From an uncultured Lachnospiraceae bacterium (GTDB taxonomy: Bacteria > Bacillota > Clostridia > Lachnospirales > Lachnospiraceae): a stretch of DNA of 64,000 nucleotides. Numbering within the stretch: position 1 is the first letter of the stretch; each line of letters begins with the position of its first letter. Shown here piece after piece: positions 1 through 8,575 of the stretch. The stretch is from contig CAKREB010000012.1 of assembly GCA_934317005.1 (NCBI GenBank), positions 38,216 through 102,215 on the forward strand. The letters run 5' to 3'. The notes under the pieces were generated by a model. The model saw nothing but the letters and a program-made list of their open reading frames with translations, was not told the origin of the DNA and did not search any database. The translations under genes and the position numbers were made by a program.

Positions 1-3000
1 ACTGGCTTTTTGGTATCGGTGAAGGAGCGTTTTTCTCTCTCTGAGCAGTATACGCCCAAATTGTTTTGGAAAGAATATCAGGACAGCATCCTTTTGATCC
101 TAAAGGAAACGAATGTACTGCTTTTTAATATGATGTATCGAGGGGAAGTGACGATGGAAGGAACTTCCTTTCTTTTAGCGTGCGAAAAAGATGTGCTTTT
201 TCAGGCAAGAGAGCAGCAGTTGGTTGAGCTGCTTCAGGAGATATTTAAAGAAAAAGCGGCATTTGAGATTGAGGTTTCTGTAGAGTTTTCTTTGGAGCCA
301 AAGACGGTGCAGACAGAAGGCTATGAGGTCTTTAAGCGAAATGCACAGGGGTATTTTACCTGTACGCATGTGAAAGATCTGTATGATCAGGCAGAGTATG
401 CTACGACGGATACTTCAAATGACGTTTCGCCAAATCATACACAGACAGGGAATGAAATGGATGCCGCAAAGTATGACAGGCAGGCAGCTTTGGCCGGAAG
501 TGATCAGAGTGCGAAAAACAGGCAGATGCCGGTACAGTCTGACGGAGCAATGTCTGGCTTTGATGTACCGCCACAGTCTGACGGAGCGATGATGGGATTT
601 GACATACCGCCACAGTCTGATGGGGCAATGATGGGATTTGACATACCGCCACAGTCTGATGGGGCAATGATGGGATTTGATATACCACCACAGCAGGAAC
701 AAAAGAAGGCACCAAAAACGGCAGCGCACGCAGAGGAGAAGAAGAAAACAAATGCAGCGAAAAGCTCTGAAAAAGGTGGATATGCCAAAAAAGGAGCTTT
801 TAGCAAGGGAAAATCAAAATGGGGGCAGGGCCCGATTGATGAAGACTGTTTCTATGGCAGAAACTGCGAGGGAGAGCTTGTTAAGATTGCAGATATTCAG
901 GGTGAGATCCGTGAAGTGGTGATTGAGGGAATGGTTGTCAGTGTAGAGGAACGTGAGATTAGAAATGAAAAAGTTATCTATATGTTTAGTATATCAGATT
1001 TCACGGATTCTATTATGGCAAAGGTCTTTCTGGAAAAGGATGAATTGGAACTGATGCGGGAAAACATTAAAAAGGGAAAATTCATTAAGCTGAAGGGAAA
1101 TCCGATGTATGACACGTATAGCCGTGAGATTACGATCAGTTCTGTCCGGGGAATCAAGCCTGGTGTGGATACACGTGTCAAGCGCATGGATACCTATGAG
1201 GGCATGAAGCGTGTGGAACTGCATGCGCATACACAGATGAGTGAGATGGACTCTGTCGTTCCGGTCCGTGATTTTGTAAAGACAGCCAAAAGCTGGGGAC
1301 ATAAGGCACTTGCCATTACAGATCACGGTGTGGTACAGGCATTCCCTGATGCAGCACATGAGGTTTCTGCGGACGAAGAGTTTAAAATGCTCTACGGTGT
1401 GGAAGCTTATCTGGTGGATGACTTGATCGAGGCAGTCAGAGATGATAAGGGACAGGATTTACAGGGCAATTTTGTTGTATTTGATCTGGAAACAACAGGA
1501 ATTGGAGCAAAGAGCAATCAGATCATTGAGATAGGCGCAGTAAAAGTGGTAAATGGCAAGATGACCGATACTTTTAGCGTATTTGTCAACCCGATGCGTC
1601 CTATTCCATATCAGATCCAGAAGCTGACGGGCATTGATGATTCTATGGTGGCTAAAGCACGAACAATAGAAGAAATCCTTCCGGAGTTTATGGCATTTTG
1701 CGATGGCTGTGTCATGGTAGCGCATAACGCTTCCTTTGATATTGGTTTTATTGATCAGAAGGCAAAGGATCAGGGGATTACAACAGATTATACTGTGGTT
1801 GATACAGTGTCTGTTGCACGTGCCCTGTTACCGGATCTGAAGCGTTATAAGTTAGATACTGTAGCAAAAAGATTAGGCGTTTCACTGGAAAATCACCACC
1901 GCGCAGTAGATGATGCAACGGCAACGGCAGAAATCTTTGTGCGAATGGTAGAACGGCTCGAGGCAAAAGGAATCACGACGCTGACACAGTTAAATGAATT
2001 TTGTGTGCCGGATGAAGAAACGATTCGAAAGATGCCGTCCTATCATGCCGTTATCCTTGCCAAAAATGAAACGGGACGTGTCAATTTGTATCGTCTTGTA
2101 TCGGAATCACATTTGAAATATTTTAATCGGCGACCGAAGCTGCCAAAAAGTCTGTTCTTGAAGTGGAAGGAAGGACTGATGATCGGTTCTGCCTGCGAGG
2201 CGGGAGAACTGTATCGGGCAATTCTGGAAGAAAAACCCGATGAAGAGATTGACCGTCTGGTGCGCTTTTATGATTATCTGGAGATACAGCCACTTGGAAA
2301 TAATGCGTTTATGCTGCGTGACAGTGACAAGTATCCACAGATTCAGGATGAAAATGATCTGATGGAGATTAACCGCCGCATTGTTTCACTGGGAGAAACA
2401 TATGGAAAACTCGTGGTAGCAACATGTGATGTGCATTTTATGAATGCCGAGGATGAAGTGTACCGCCGGATCATTATGGCAGGAAAAGGATTTGCGGATG
2501 CAGACGAACAGGCACCGCTTTACTATCGTACCACGGAAGAGATGCTTGCAGAATTTCAGTATCTTGGCTCTAAAAAGGCTGAGGAAATCGTTATTACAAA
2601 TACAAACCTTATTGCTGATATGGTGGATAAGATTGAACCATGCAGTCCGCGAAAATGCCCTCCGGAAATCGAAAACTCGGATCAGGATCTGCGAGACATC
2701 TGCTATAATCAGGCACACGCTATCTATGGGCCGGATCTTCCGCCGATTGTAGAAGAACGTCTGGAGCGTGAGTTAAATTCCATCATCAGCAATGGATACG
2801 CCGTTATGTATATCATTGCGCAAAAGCTGGTGTGGAAGTCAAATGAGGATGGATATCTGGTAGGCTCGCGTGGTTCCGTAGGTTCTTCATTTGCAGCAAC
2901 GATGGCGGGAATTACGGAGATCAATCCTTTGCCGGCACACTATTATTGTAAAACGTGCCATTATTATGATTTTGATTCGGAGGAGTTAAAGGCTCATTCC

Positions 3001-4557
3001 GGCAACTCGGCATGTGATCTGCCCGATCGCATCTGTCCAAATTGTGGGGAAACACTGGAGAAGGAAGGACATGATATTCCGTTTGAAACATTTCTTGGAT
3101 TTAAGGGAAATAAAGAGCCGGATATCGATCTGAACTTTTCGAGCGAATATCAGAGTAATGCACATGACTATACGGAAATCATCTTTGGTGCAGGACAGAC
3201 GTTCCGTGCAGGTACGGTAGGTACGCTGGCAGAAAAAACAGCGTATGGTTATGTCAAAAAGTATTGCGAGGAACGCAATATTACAAAAAGAAGTGCTGAG
3301 ATTGAACGAATTGCACATGGATGTGAGGGTGTCAGACGTTCAACCGGTCAGCATCCAGGTGGAATTGTTGTATTGCCGATGGGAGAAGAAATCTATACCT
3401 TTACACCGGTACAGCATCCGGCAAATGATATGACAACAAAGATCATAACAACGCATTTTGATTATCATAAGATTGATGCAAACCTGTTAAAGCTTGATAT
3501 TTTGGGACATCAGGATCCGACCATGATCCGTATGCTAGAGGATCTGACAGATGTAGACGCCGGAAAGATCCGAATGGATGATCAGGCAGTGCTTTCGCTC
3601 TTTGCCAGTACAGAGGCACTTGGAATCACACCGGAGGATATTGGTGGATGTACGCTTGGATGCTTAGGACTTCCGGAGTTTGGTACACCGTTTGTTATCG
3701 GTATGCTCTTAGATGCAAAGCCAAAGAACTTTTCTGATCTGGTGCGTATTTCCGGTCTTTCGCATGGTACGGATGTATGGCTAAACAATGCGCAGTATTA
3801 TATCACGGAAGGATACTGTACTTTGTCCTCTGCAATCTGTACCCGTGATGATATTATGACATATCTGATTCATATGGGCGTGGAAAATGAACGCTCCTTT
3901 AAGATCATGGAAAGCGTCCGTAAGGGAAAAGGTCTGGATGAGAGCATGGAAGCAGACATGCGTGCCTGCAATGTGCCGGAGTGGTATCTGGAATCCTGCA
4001 AAAAGATTAAATACATGTTCCCGAAAGCACATGCGGCAGCTTATGTTATGATGGCACTTCGTGTGGCATATTTTAAGGTGCACTACCCGCTTGCTTACTA
4101 TGCGGCATTTTTCAGCATCCGTGCCACTTCCTTTAACTATGAGTTGATGTGCATGGGAAAGGATCGTTTGGAGTATTATATGAATGATTATCAAAGCCGG
4201 AAAAATGATCTTTCGGACAAGGAGAAGAGTACACTGGAAGATATGAAGATCGTGCAGGAAATGTATGCGCGAGGTTTTGAATTTGTAAAGATTGATATTT
4301 ACCGTTCCAAAGCAAACCGTTTTCAGATCGTGGACGGCAAGCTGATGCCATCCTTTGCAACCATTGATGGTCTGGGAGATAAGGCTGCCGAGATGATTGA
4401 GGACGAGGCAAGCAAGGGACCGTTTTTATCAAGAGAGGATTTTAAAAACCGTTGTAAAGTCAGTGCAAATACAGTGGAAAGCATGGCAAGGCTGGGACTG
4501 ATGGGAGATCTTCCACATACAAACCAGATTTCACTGCTTGACTTTATGGAAATGTGA
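1..4557 (+). CDS. polC: DNA polymerase III alpha subunit, PolC type (5' end cut by window)
   Basis: Replicative polymerase of low-GC Gram-positives, combining polymerase and 3'-5' proofreading exonuclease in one chain. The frame is open from base 1; the first in-frame start-like codon is TTG at 10, but the true start is probably upstream of the window. Visible in order: N-terminal domain, a spacer with 13-residue tandem repeats, an OB domain, a PHP domain (RVELHAHTQMSE), the DEDD exonuclease inserted in it (VVFDLETTG), a cysteine-bearing zinc module (CKTCHYYDF, CPNCGE), and the polymerase palm with the PDIDLNFS aspartates. At least 1515 residues, slightly long for PolC because of the repeat spacer. 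It ends 16 bases before the peptidase gene. Confidence 0.97.
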   Translation, partial: TGFLVSVKERFSLSEQYTPKLFWKEYQDSILLILKETNVLLFNMMYRGEVTMEGTSFLLACEKDVLFQAREQQLVELLQEIFKEKAAFEIEVSVEFSLEPKTVQTEGYEVFKRNAQGYFTCTHVKDLYDQAEYATTDTSNDVSPNHTQTGNEMDAAKYDRQAALAGSDQSAKNRQMPVQSDGAMSGFDVPPQSDGAMMGFDIPPQSDGAMMGFDIPPQSDGAMMGFDIPPQQEQKKAPKTAAHAEEKKKTNAAKSSEKGGYAKKGAFSKGKSKWGQGPIDEDCFYGRNCEGELVKIADIQGEIREVVIEGMVVSVEEREIRNEKVIYMFSISDFTDSIMAKVFLEKDELELMRENIKKGKFIKLKGNPMYDTYSREITISSVRGIKPGVDTRVKRMDTYEGMKRVELHAHTQMSEMDSVVPVRDFVKTAKSWGHKALAITDHGVVQAFPDAAHEVSADEEFKMLYGVEAYLVDDLIEAVRDDKGQDLQGNFVVFDLETTGIGAKSNQIIEIGAVKVVNGKMTDTFSVFVNPMRPIPYQIQKLTGIDDSMVAKARTIEEILPEFMAFCDGCVMVAHNASFDIGFIDQKAKDQGITTDYTVVDTVSVARALLPDLKRYKLDTVAKRLGVSLENHHRAVDDATATAEIFVRMVERLEAKGITTLTQLNEFCVPDEETIRKMPSYHAVILAKNETGRVNLYRLVSESHLKYFNRRPKLPKSLFLKWKEGLMIGSACEAGELYRAILEEKPDEEIDRLVRFYDYLEIQPLGNNAFMLRDSDKYPQIQDENDLMEINRRIVSLGETYGKLVVATCDVHFMNAEDEVYRRIIMAGKGFADADEQAPLYYRTTEEMLAEFQYLGSKKAEEIVITNTNLIADMVDKIEPCSPRKCPPEIENSDQDLRDICYNQAHAIYGPDLPPIVEERLERELNSIISNGYAVMYIIAQKLVWKSNEDGYLVGSRGSVGSSFAATMAGITEINPLPAHYYCKTCHYYDFDSEELKAHSGNSACDLPDRICPNCGETLEKEGHDIPFETFLGFKGNKEPDIDLNFSSEYQSNAHDYTEIIFGAGQTFRAGTVGTLAEKTAYGYVKKYCEERNITKRSAEIERIAHGCEGVRRSTGQHPGGIVVLPMGEEIYTFTPVQHPANDMTTKIITTHFDYHKIDANLLKLDILGHQDPTMIRMLEDLTDVDAGKIRMDDQAVLSLFASTEALGITPEDIGGCTLGCLGLPEFGTPFVIGMLLDAKPKNFSDLVRISGLSHGTDVWLNNAQYYITEGYCTLSSAICTRDDIMTYLIHMGVENERSFKIMESVRKGKGLDESMEADMRACNVPEWYLESCKKIKYMFPKAHAAAYVMMALRVAYFKVHYPLAYYAAFFSIRATSFNYELMCMGKDRLEYYMNDYQSRKNDLSDKEKSTLEDMKIVQEMYARGFEFVKIDIYRSKANRFQIVDGKLMPSFATIDGLGDKAAEMIEDEASKGPFLSREDFKNRCKVSANTVESMARLGLMGDLPHTNQISLLDFMEM
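535..690 (+). repeat. 39-bp tandem repeat inside polC (4 units)
   Basis: Four in-frame copies of 39 bases, starting at 535, 574, 613 and 652. They encode QSDGAMMGFDIPP-type units; the first unit is more diverged (SGFDV). The last units are nearly identical at DNA level, which points to recent slippage or duplication. They lie in the linker between the N-terminal domain and the OB domain, followed by a Lys/Ala/Glu-rich stretch, so they probably form a disordered spacer. Confidence 0.95.
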
Positions 4558-4573
4558 TCAGGAGGGATGATTT

Positions 4574-5272
4574 ATGCCAGGAATGTATTATTATTTTGAC
4601 CCGACGTATGTACTTGTTATTATTGGAGCACTGATCTGCATGGCTGCATCTGCCAATGTAAGCCACACGTATAACCGCTATCGCAATGTCAGGACAATGC
4701 GCGGTGTCATGGCACAGGAGGTTGCAGCGCAGATGCTGCAGGAGGCGGGCATCTATGATGTCAGGATAGAGCGTGTTAGTGGAAATCTGACCGATCATTA
4801 TGATCCGAGAAACAAGGTGTTACGCCTGTCAGACAGTGTATATGGTTCTTCTTCGGTTGCTGCAGTTGGTGTTGCAGCACATGAGTGTGGTCATGCAATC
4901 CAGCATCAGACAGGATATGTTCCAATCAAAGTCCGCAATGCGATCGTGCCGGTTGTCAATCTTGGTTCGTGGCTTTCCTGGCCGATCATGGTTGTCGGTC
5001 TGATCATGGGATCGTTTGGGCTTTTAAAGCTTGGAATCCTTTTGTTTGCATTTACGCTGGTATTTCAGATTGTGACGCTTCCGGTAGAGTTTAATGCTTC
5101 CAGACGGGCGTTGCATATTTTAGGTGAGAGAGGAATCTTATACCGTGAGGAGCTTTCCGGTGCCAGAAAGGTTTTAACGGCAGCAGCACTTACCTATGTA
5201 ACGGCAGTGATATCTACATTGTTACAGTTATTGCGCCTGATCCTGTTATTTGGCAGAAGATCAGATGATTAA
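4574..5272 (+). CDS. Zinc neutral metallopeptidase, YugP family
   Basis: Membrane-bound zinc peptidase-like protein of the YugP family (232 aa), physiological substrate unknown. A hydrophobic segment lies at about residues 11-27, the zinc-binding HECGH motif at 103-107, and two or three further hydrophobic segments fill the C-terminal half; a second Glu in the PVEFNASRRA stretch is a plausible third metal ligand. An AGGAGG ribosome site at 4560 precedes ATG 4574. The gene sits 16 bases after polC and 11 bases before the AlkD-like gene, so the three may be co-transcribed. Confidence 0.9.
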   Translation: MPGMYYYFDPTYVLVIIGALICMAASANVSHTYNRYRNVRTMRGVMAQEVAAQMLQEAGIYDVRIERVSGNLTDHYDPRNKVLRLSDSVYGSSSVAAVGVAAHECGHAIQHQTGYVPIKVRNAIVPVVNLGSWLSWPIMVVGLIMGSFGLLKLGILLFAFTLVFQIVTLPVEFNASRRALHILGERGILYREELSGARKVLTAAALTYVTAVISTLLQLLRLILLFGRRSDD

Positions 5273-5283
5273 GGAGAGAAGCT

Positions 5284-5982
5284 ATGACACAGAAGGAGAT
5301 GCGGGAGCAGTTAGAAGAAATGGCAGAAAAAGGCTATCAAGAGTTTAGTGCCAGTCTGATTCCAGGGGTAAAAAACATGCTTGGAATCAGACTTCCTAAG
5401 CTTCGGACGTTGGCAAAGGCTCTTGCAAAGGAAAATTGGGAATATTACCTTTCCTTTACGGAATTTGTCTATTTCGAGGAGGTTATGTTGCAGGGAATGA
5501 TCTTAGGGTATGCAAAAGCTCCGATTGATAAGATACTAAATAAAACAAAAAAATTTATTCCACGGATCGACAACTGGTCTGTCAATGATTCTTTTTGTAT
5601 GACATTCCAGATTGCCAAAAAGCATCCAAAAGAAGTGTGGGAATTTTTAAAACCATATCAGGACAGTCATCTTGAATTTGAGGTGCGTGTGGTAGCGGTG
5701 ATGCTTATGTCGCATTATCTGGTGCCGGAGTATGTCGATGAGGTACTGTGTGTTCTTGGCAGATTGGATGTGACGAAGTATTATGCCAGTATGGCAGTGG
5801 CATGGGCATATGCGACAGCATGGGCAAAGTTTCCTAAAAAGACCAAAGCATATCTGGAAAAGCACCCGCCTGAGCGCATAACATACCGCAGAATGCTGCA
5901 AAAATGTGTGGAATCCCGCCGCATTACTGAGGAAGATAAAGAGTGGATGCGGGAGGAGAGAAAAAGAATACTTGACAAATAG
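5284..5982 (+). CDS. DNA alkylation repair protein (AlkD-like HEAT repeat)
   Basis: 232-residue all-helical protein of the AlkD/DNA-alkylation-repair family, HEAT-like repeats that in AlkD excise N3- and N7-alkylated purines by base capture without base flipping. Family landmarks seen: the N-terminal GVKNMLGIRLPKLR segment, the VMLQGMILGYAK helix, the DNWSVNDSF motif and the YYASMAVAWAYATAWAKFP stretch near 160. The start at 5284 follows an AAGGAGAG site. The lon promoter begins inside its last codons. Activity on alkylated bases is inferred from the family only. Confidence 0.88.
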   Translation: MTQKEMREQLEEMAEKGYQEFSASLIPGVKNMLGIRLPKLRTLAKALAKENWEYYLSFTEFVYFEEVMLQGMILGYAKAPIDKILNKTKKFIPRIDNWSVNDSFCMTFQIAKKHPKEVWEFLKPYQDSHLEFEVRVVAVMLMSHYLVPEYVDEVLCVLGRLDVTKYYASMAVAWAYATAWAKFPKKTKAYLEKHPPERITYRRMLQKCVESRRITEEDKEWMREERKRILDK

Positions 5983-6000
5983 GCTTCCTTTTTTTAAAAT
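5972..6000 (+). promoter_or_regulatory. Sigma-A promoter for lon
   Basis: TTGACA (5972-5977), 17-base spacer, TAAAAT (5995-6000). The -35 box lies in the last codons of the upstream gene. The predicted start of transcription, about 6007, falls inside the CIRCE element. Confidence 0.85.
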
Positions 6001-6004
6001 ACTG

Positions 6005-6031
6005 TTAGCACTCGATTAGGTGAAGTGCTAA
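6005..6031 (+). promoter_or_regulatory. CIRCE operator (HrcA binding site) upstream of lon
   Basis: Left half TTAGCACTC, nine-base spacer, right half AAGTGCTAA. This is one base away from the consensus 9-9-9 CIRCE (right half GAGTGCTAA). It overlaps the expected transcription start of lon, the usual position for HrcA repression. Between it and the gene is a leader of about 120 bases with an ATTCTGC/GCAGAAT inverted repeat. Confidence 0.9.
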
Positions 6032-6153
6032 CAGTGTGGATTCTGCAAGTCTTATCATAAGAAAACAGCAGAATGATAGCAGATAAAAAGGCAATACAGG
6101 CAGAGGAAGGATGAAGTGTAATCGGCAGAGTATTGCAGAATGGAGGCAGCATC

Positions 6154-8523
6154 ATGTTAGTAATACCGGTATTTGATACCTTGATTTTGTCAAATGTGCA
6201 GATTAATGTGCAGGAGGATGTGTTTTCTCAGGCAGAAATTGATAATATAAAGAATGAAGATGAATTTTTGATCGTTCCGATCAAAGAACAGAAAGAACGG
6301 GGAGAGCTGACGGTAGAAGATTTTTATCCGGTGGGAATTCTTGCAAAGGCAGTTTCTTCCGTAAGTCGTGATGGGAATGCGTTCTTTATTATGGATACAC
6401 AGGAGCGCGTGAAAGTATTTGATATTACCTTTGAAGGGGAACGTGTGGAGGCTTCATACGAGCCTGCCGTTGACATTATAGATATTTCAGAAAAAGAAGA
6501 GCAGGAACTTTTACAGGAGTTTAAGCAGTATGCGGAAGAAATGGTACAAAATCTTCCGGGTGGCATATGGATGCGCGGTCATATCCGCAGATGGAAGAAC
6601 TTAAATGAAGCGGCTACCAGTATCGGCTCATATTTAGACATTGATGAAAATGAGCGTTTTACGATTATGGCAACGGATTCATTAAAGGAAAGAGATCATC
6701 TGATCTTAGAGGGAATCCGGCGTCTGGTAGGGGCAAAGTCGGTGCGCGATGAAGTAAATACCCGCATGACGCAGGAGCAGCAGGATGCCTATAAGGTTAT
6801 GGCAATCAAAAAGCAGATGTCAATTTTGGAAAATCAGTTAAATGAAATGGATAAGGACTTCTCTTCGGAAGAAGAAATGTTTGCCGCAAAGATTGAAAAT
6901 GCCGGAATGCCGGAGGAGGCATACAAAGAGGCAAAGCGCGTGTTAAAGCGTTTTGCGATGGAAGGAAGTCAGGGGCATGAATATGGAACATTATATGATT
7001 ACCTTGATTTTGTGACAACACTTTCTTGGAAGGATGGTAAGAAGCAGAAGATAGATATTGCGAAGGCAAGAAAGATTTTAGATCGTGATCACTATGGTCT
7101 TGATAAGGTGAAAAAGAGAGTCTTAGAGCAGATTGCGGTAACGGAGTTAAAGGGCAGACAGACGGGCTCGATCCTGCTGTTTGTTGGTGCACCCGGTACA
7201 GGAAAGACCAGTATGGGACACAGCATTGCCGAGGCAATGGGAAGAGAATATGTGCGCATCAGTCTTGGAGGTATTCGCGATGAGGCAGAAATCCGTGGTC
7301 ATCGCAGAACATATGTCGGTGCAATGCCGGGACGTATCATGGAAGGAATTAAACGGTCACAGGTTAATAATCCAGTTGTAGTATTAGATGAGATTGATAA
7401 GATTACACAGGATTATCAGGGAGATCCGGCGAGCGCACTGTTAGAGGTGCTTGATCCGGAGCAGAACAGTTCTTTCGTGGATCATTATCTGAATGTCCCA
7501 TATGATCTGTCAAAGGTATTCTTTGTCTGTACGGCAAATACGACAGAAGGAATACCGGAGCCTTTACTTGACCGTATGGAAGTAATCTCACTATCCGGAT
7601 ATACTCCGTTGGAAAAGTATCAGATCGGTAGAAAATATCTTTTGCCAAAGGCAATCGAGCAGGCAGGCTTAAAAAAGGGACAGGTGACATTGTCACAGGG
7701 CGCATTAAAGAAGATTATTGCGGATTATACAATGGAAGCCGGTGTGCGCGGACTTCGTAAGCAGTTAGATAAGGTGTGCCGTTATGCCGCTGTAAAGATG
7801 CTAGAAGAGGGAATTATAGGCGTAGAAGATGATAAAAAAGAACAGGAAGCTTCTGATCAGAAGGATACTTCTAAGGATAAAAAGAAATCGGGTGCCGTAC
7901 CAAAGTTTGCAGTGAAAGACGGTGAGCTTTCTGAAATATTAGGAAAGAAAGTAGCAAACCATGATCTTGCTTTGAAAAAGGCAGTTCCGGGTGTTGTGAC
8001 CGGTCTTGCATGGACACAGGCAGGTGGCGAGATCCTCTTTATCGAGGCAGTCGAAACAGAGGGAGAGGGAAAGATTCAGCTGACCGGACAATTAGGTGAT
8101 GTGATGAAGGAATCTGCTGAGCTAGCCTTTACATTGGCAAAGGCGCATCTTGCAGAATATATTGATGAAAACAACAGGCATGATGTCCATATTCATGTAC
8201 CGGAAGGCGCTGTACCAAAAGATGGACCGTCAGCAGGTGTAACGATGTTTACGGCACTTACTTCTCTCATCTTAAAGAAGCCTGCAAAGAAAAAGCTTGC
8301 CATGACAGGTGAGATTTCGCTGCGGGGAGATGTATTACCGATTGGTGGACTTCCGGAAAAATTGATGGCAGCACAGAGAGCAGGGATTCAGACAGTTTTG
8401 ATTCCAGCGCAGAATGAAGAGGATTTAAAAGATGTTGCACAGGAGATTAAGGACAAACTGACAATCATACCGGTGGCAACGATACAGGAAGTAGTAAAGG
8501 AAAGTCTTGGAGTGGAGATATAA
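6154..8523 (+). CDS. lon: ATP-dependent protease Lon
   Basis: Cytosolic AAA+ serine protease of protein quality control. Order seen: N-terminal LAN domain, coiled region, AAA+ module with Walker A GAPGTGKTS and Walker B VVLDEIDKI, sensor region, and the peptidase domain with catalytic Ser in PKDGPSAGVTM and Lys in PEKLMAAQRAG. ATG 6154 is chosen over the upstream TTG 6133 because GGAGG at 6142 is spaced seven bases from it; this gives 789 aa. A Lys/Asp/Glu-rich insert of about 35 residues (roughly 7820-7915) separates the AAA+ and protease domains. CIRCE control suggests heat induction through HrcA. Confidence 0.96.
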   Translation: MLVIPVFDTLILSNVQINVQEDVFSQAEIDNIKNEDEFLIVPIKEQKERGELTVEDFYPVGILAKAVSSVSRDGNAFFIMDTQERVKVFDITFEGERVEASYEPAVDIIDISEKEEQELLQEFKQYAEEMVQNLPGGIWMRGHIRRWKNLNEAATSIGSYLDIDENERFTIMATDSLKERDHLILEGIRRLVGAKSVRDEVNTRMTQEQQDAYKVMAIKKQMSILENQLNEMDKDFSSEEEMFAAKIENAGMPEEAYKEAKRVLKRFAMEGSQGHEYGTLYDYLDFVTTLSWKDGKKQKIDIAKARKILDRDHYGLDKVKKRVLEQIAVTELKGRQTGSILLFVGAPGTGKTSMGHSIAEAMGREYVRISLGGIRDEAEIRGHRRTYVGAMPGRIMEGIKRSQVNNPVVVLDEIDKITQDYQGDPASALLEVLDPEQNSSFVDHYLNVPYDLSKVFFVCTANTTEGIPEPLLDRMEVISLSGYTPLEKYQIGRKYLLPKAIEQAGLKKGQVTLSQGALKKIIADYTMEAGVRGLRKQLDKVCRYAAVKMLEEGIIGVEDDKKEQEASDQKDTSKDKKKSGAVPKFAVKDGELSEILGKKVANHDLALKKAVPGVVTGLAWTQAGGEILFIEAVETEGEGKIQLTGQLGDVMKESAELAFTLAKAHLAEYIDENNRHDVHIHVPEGAVPKDGPSAGVTMFTALTSLILKKPAKKKLAMTGEISLRGDVLPIGGLPEKLMAAQRAGIQTVLIPAQNEEDLKDVAQEIKDKLTIIPVATIQEVVKESLGVEI

Positions 8524-8527
8524 AAAG

Positions 8528-8552
8528 GGCACCGCAAACGCGGTGCCTTTTT
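8528..8552. terminator. Bidirectional intrinsic terminator between lon and ppk
   Basis: GGCACCGC / GCGGTGCC stem with AAAC loop, T-run on the + strand and A-run before it, so it can end lon (+) and the convergent ppk (-). Confidence 0.9.
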
Positions 8553-8575
8553 AGAATTTTCATAAATTCAGCAAA

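Noticed and set aside
535..690. CRISPR-like spacing of repeats in polC
   Set aside because: Units are contiguous and in-frame with coding sequence, without unique spacers. No CRISPR array was seen in the window.
401..806. Minus-strand repeated frames opposite the polC repeats
   Set aside because: Shadow of the 39-bp tandem repeat; no start context and no similarity.
6133..6153. Upstream TTG start for lon
   Set aside because: It lies before the GGAGG site that fits ATG 6154, and the added residues do not match Lon N-termini.
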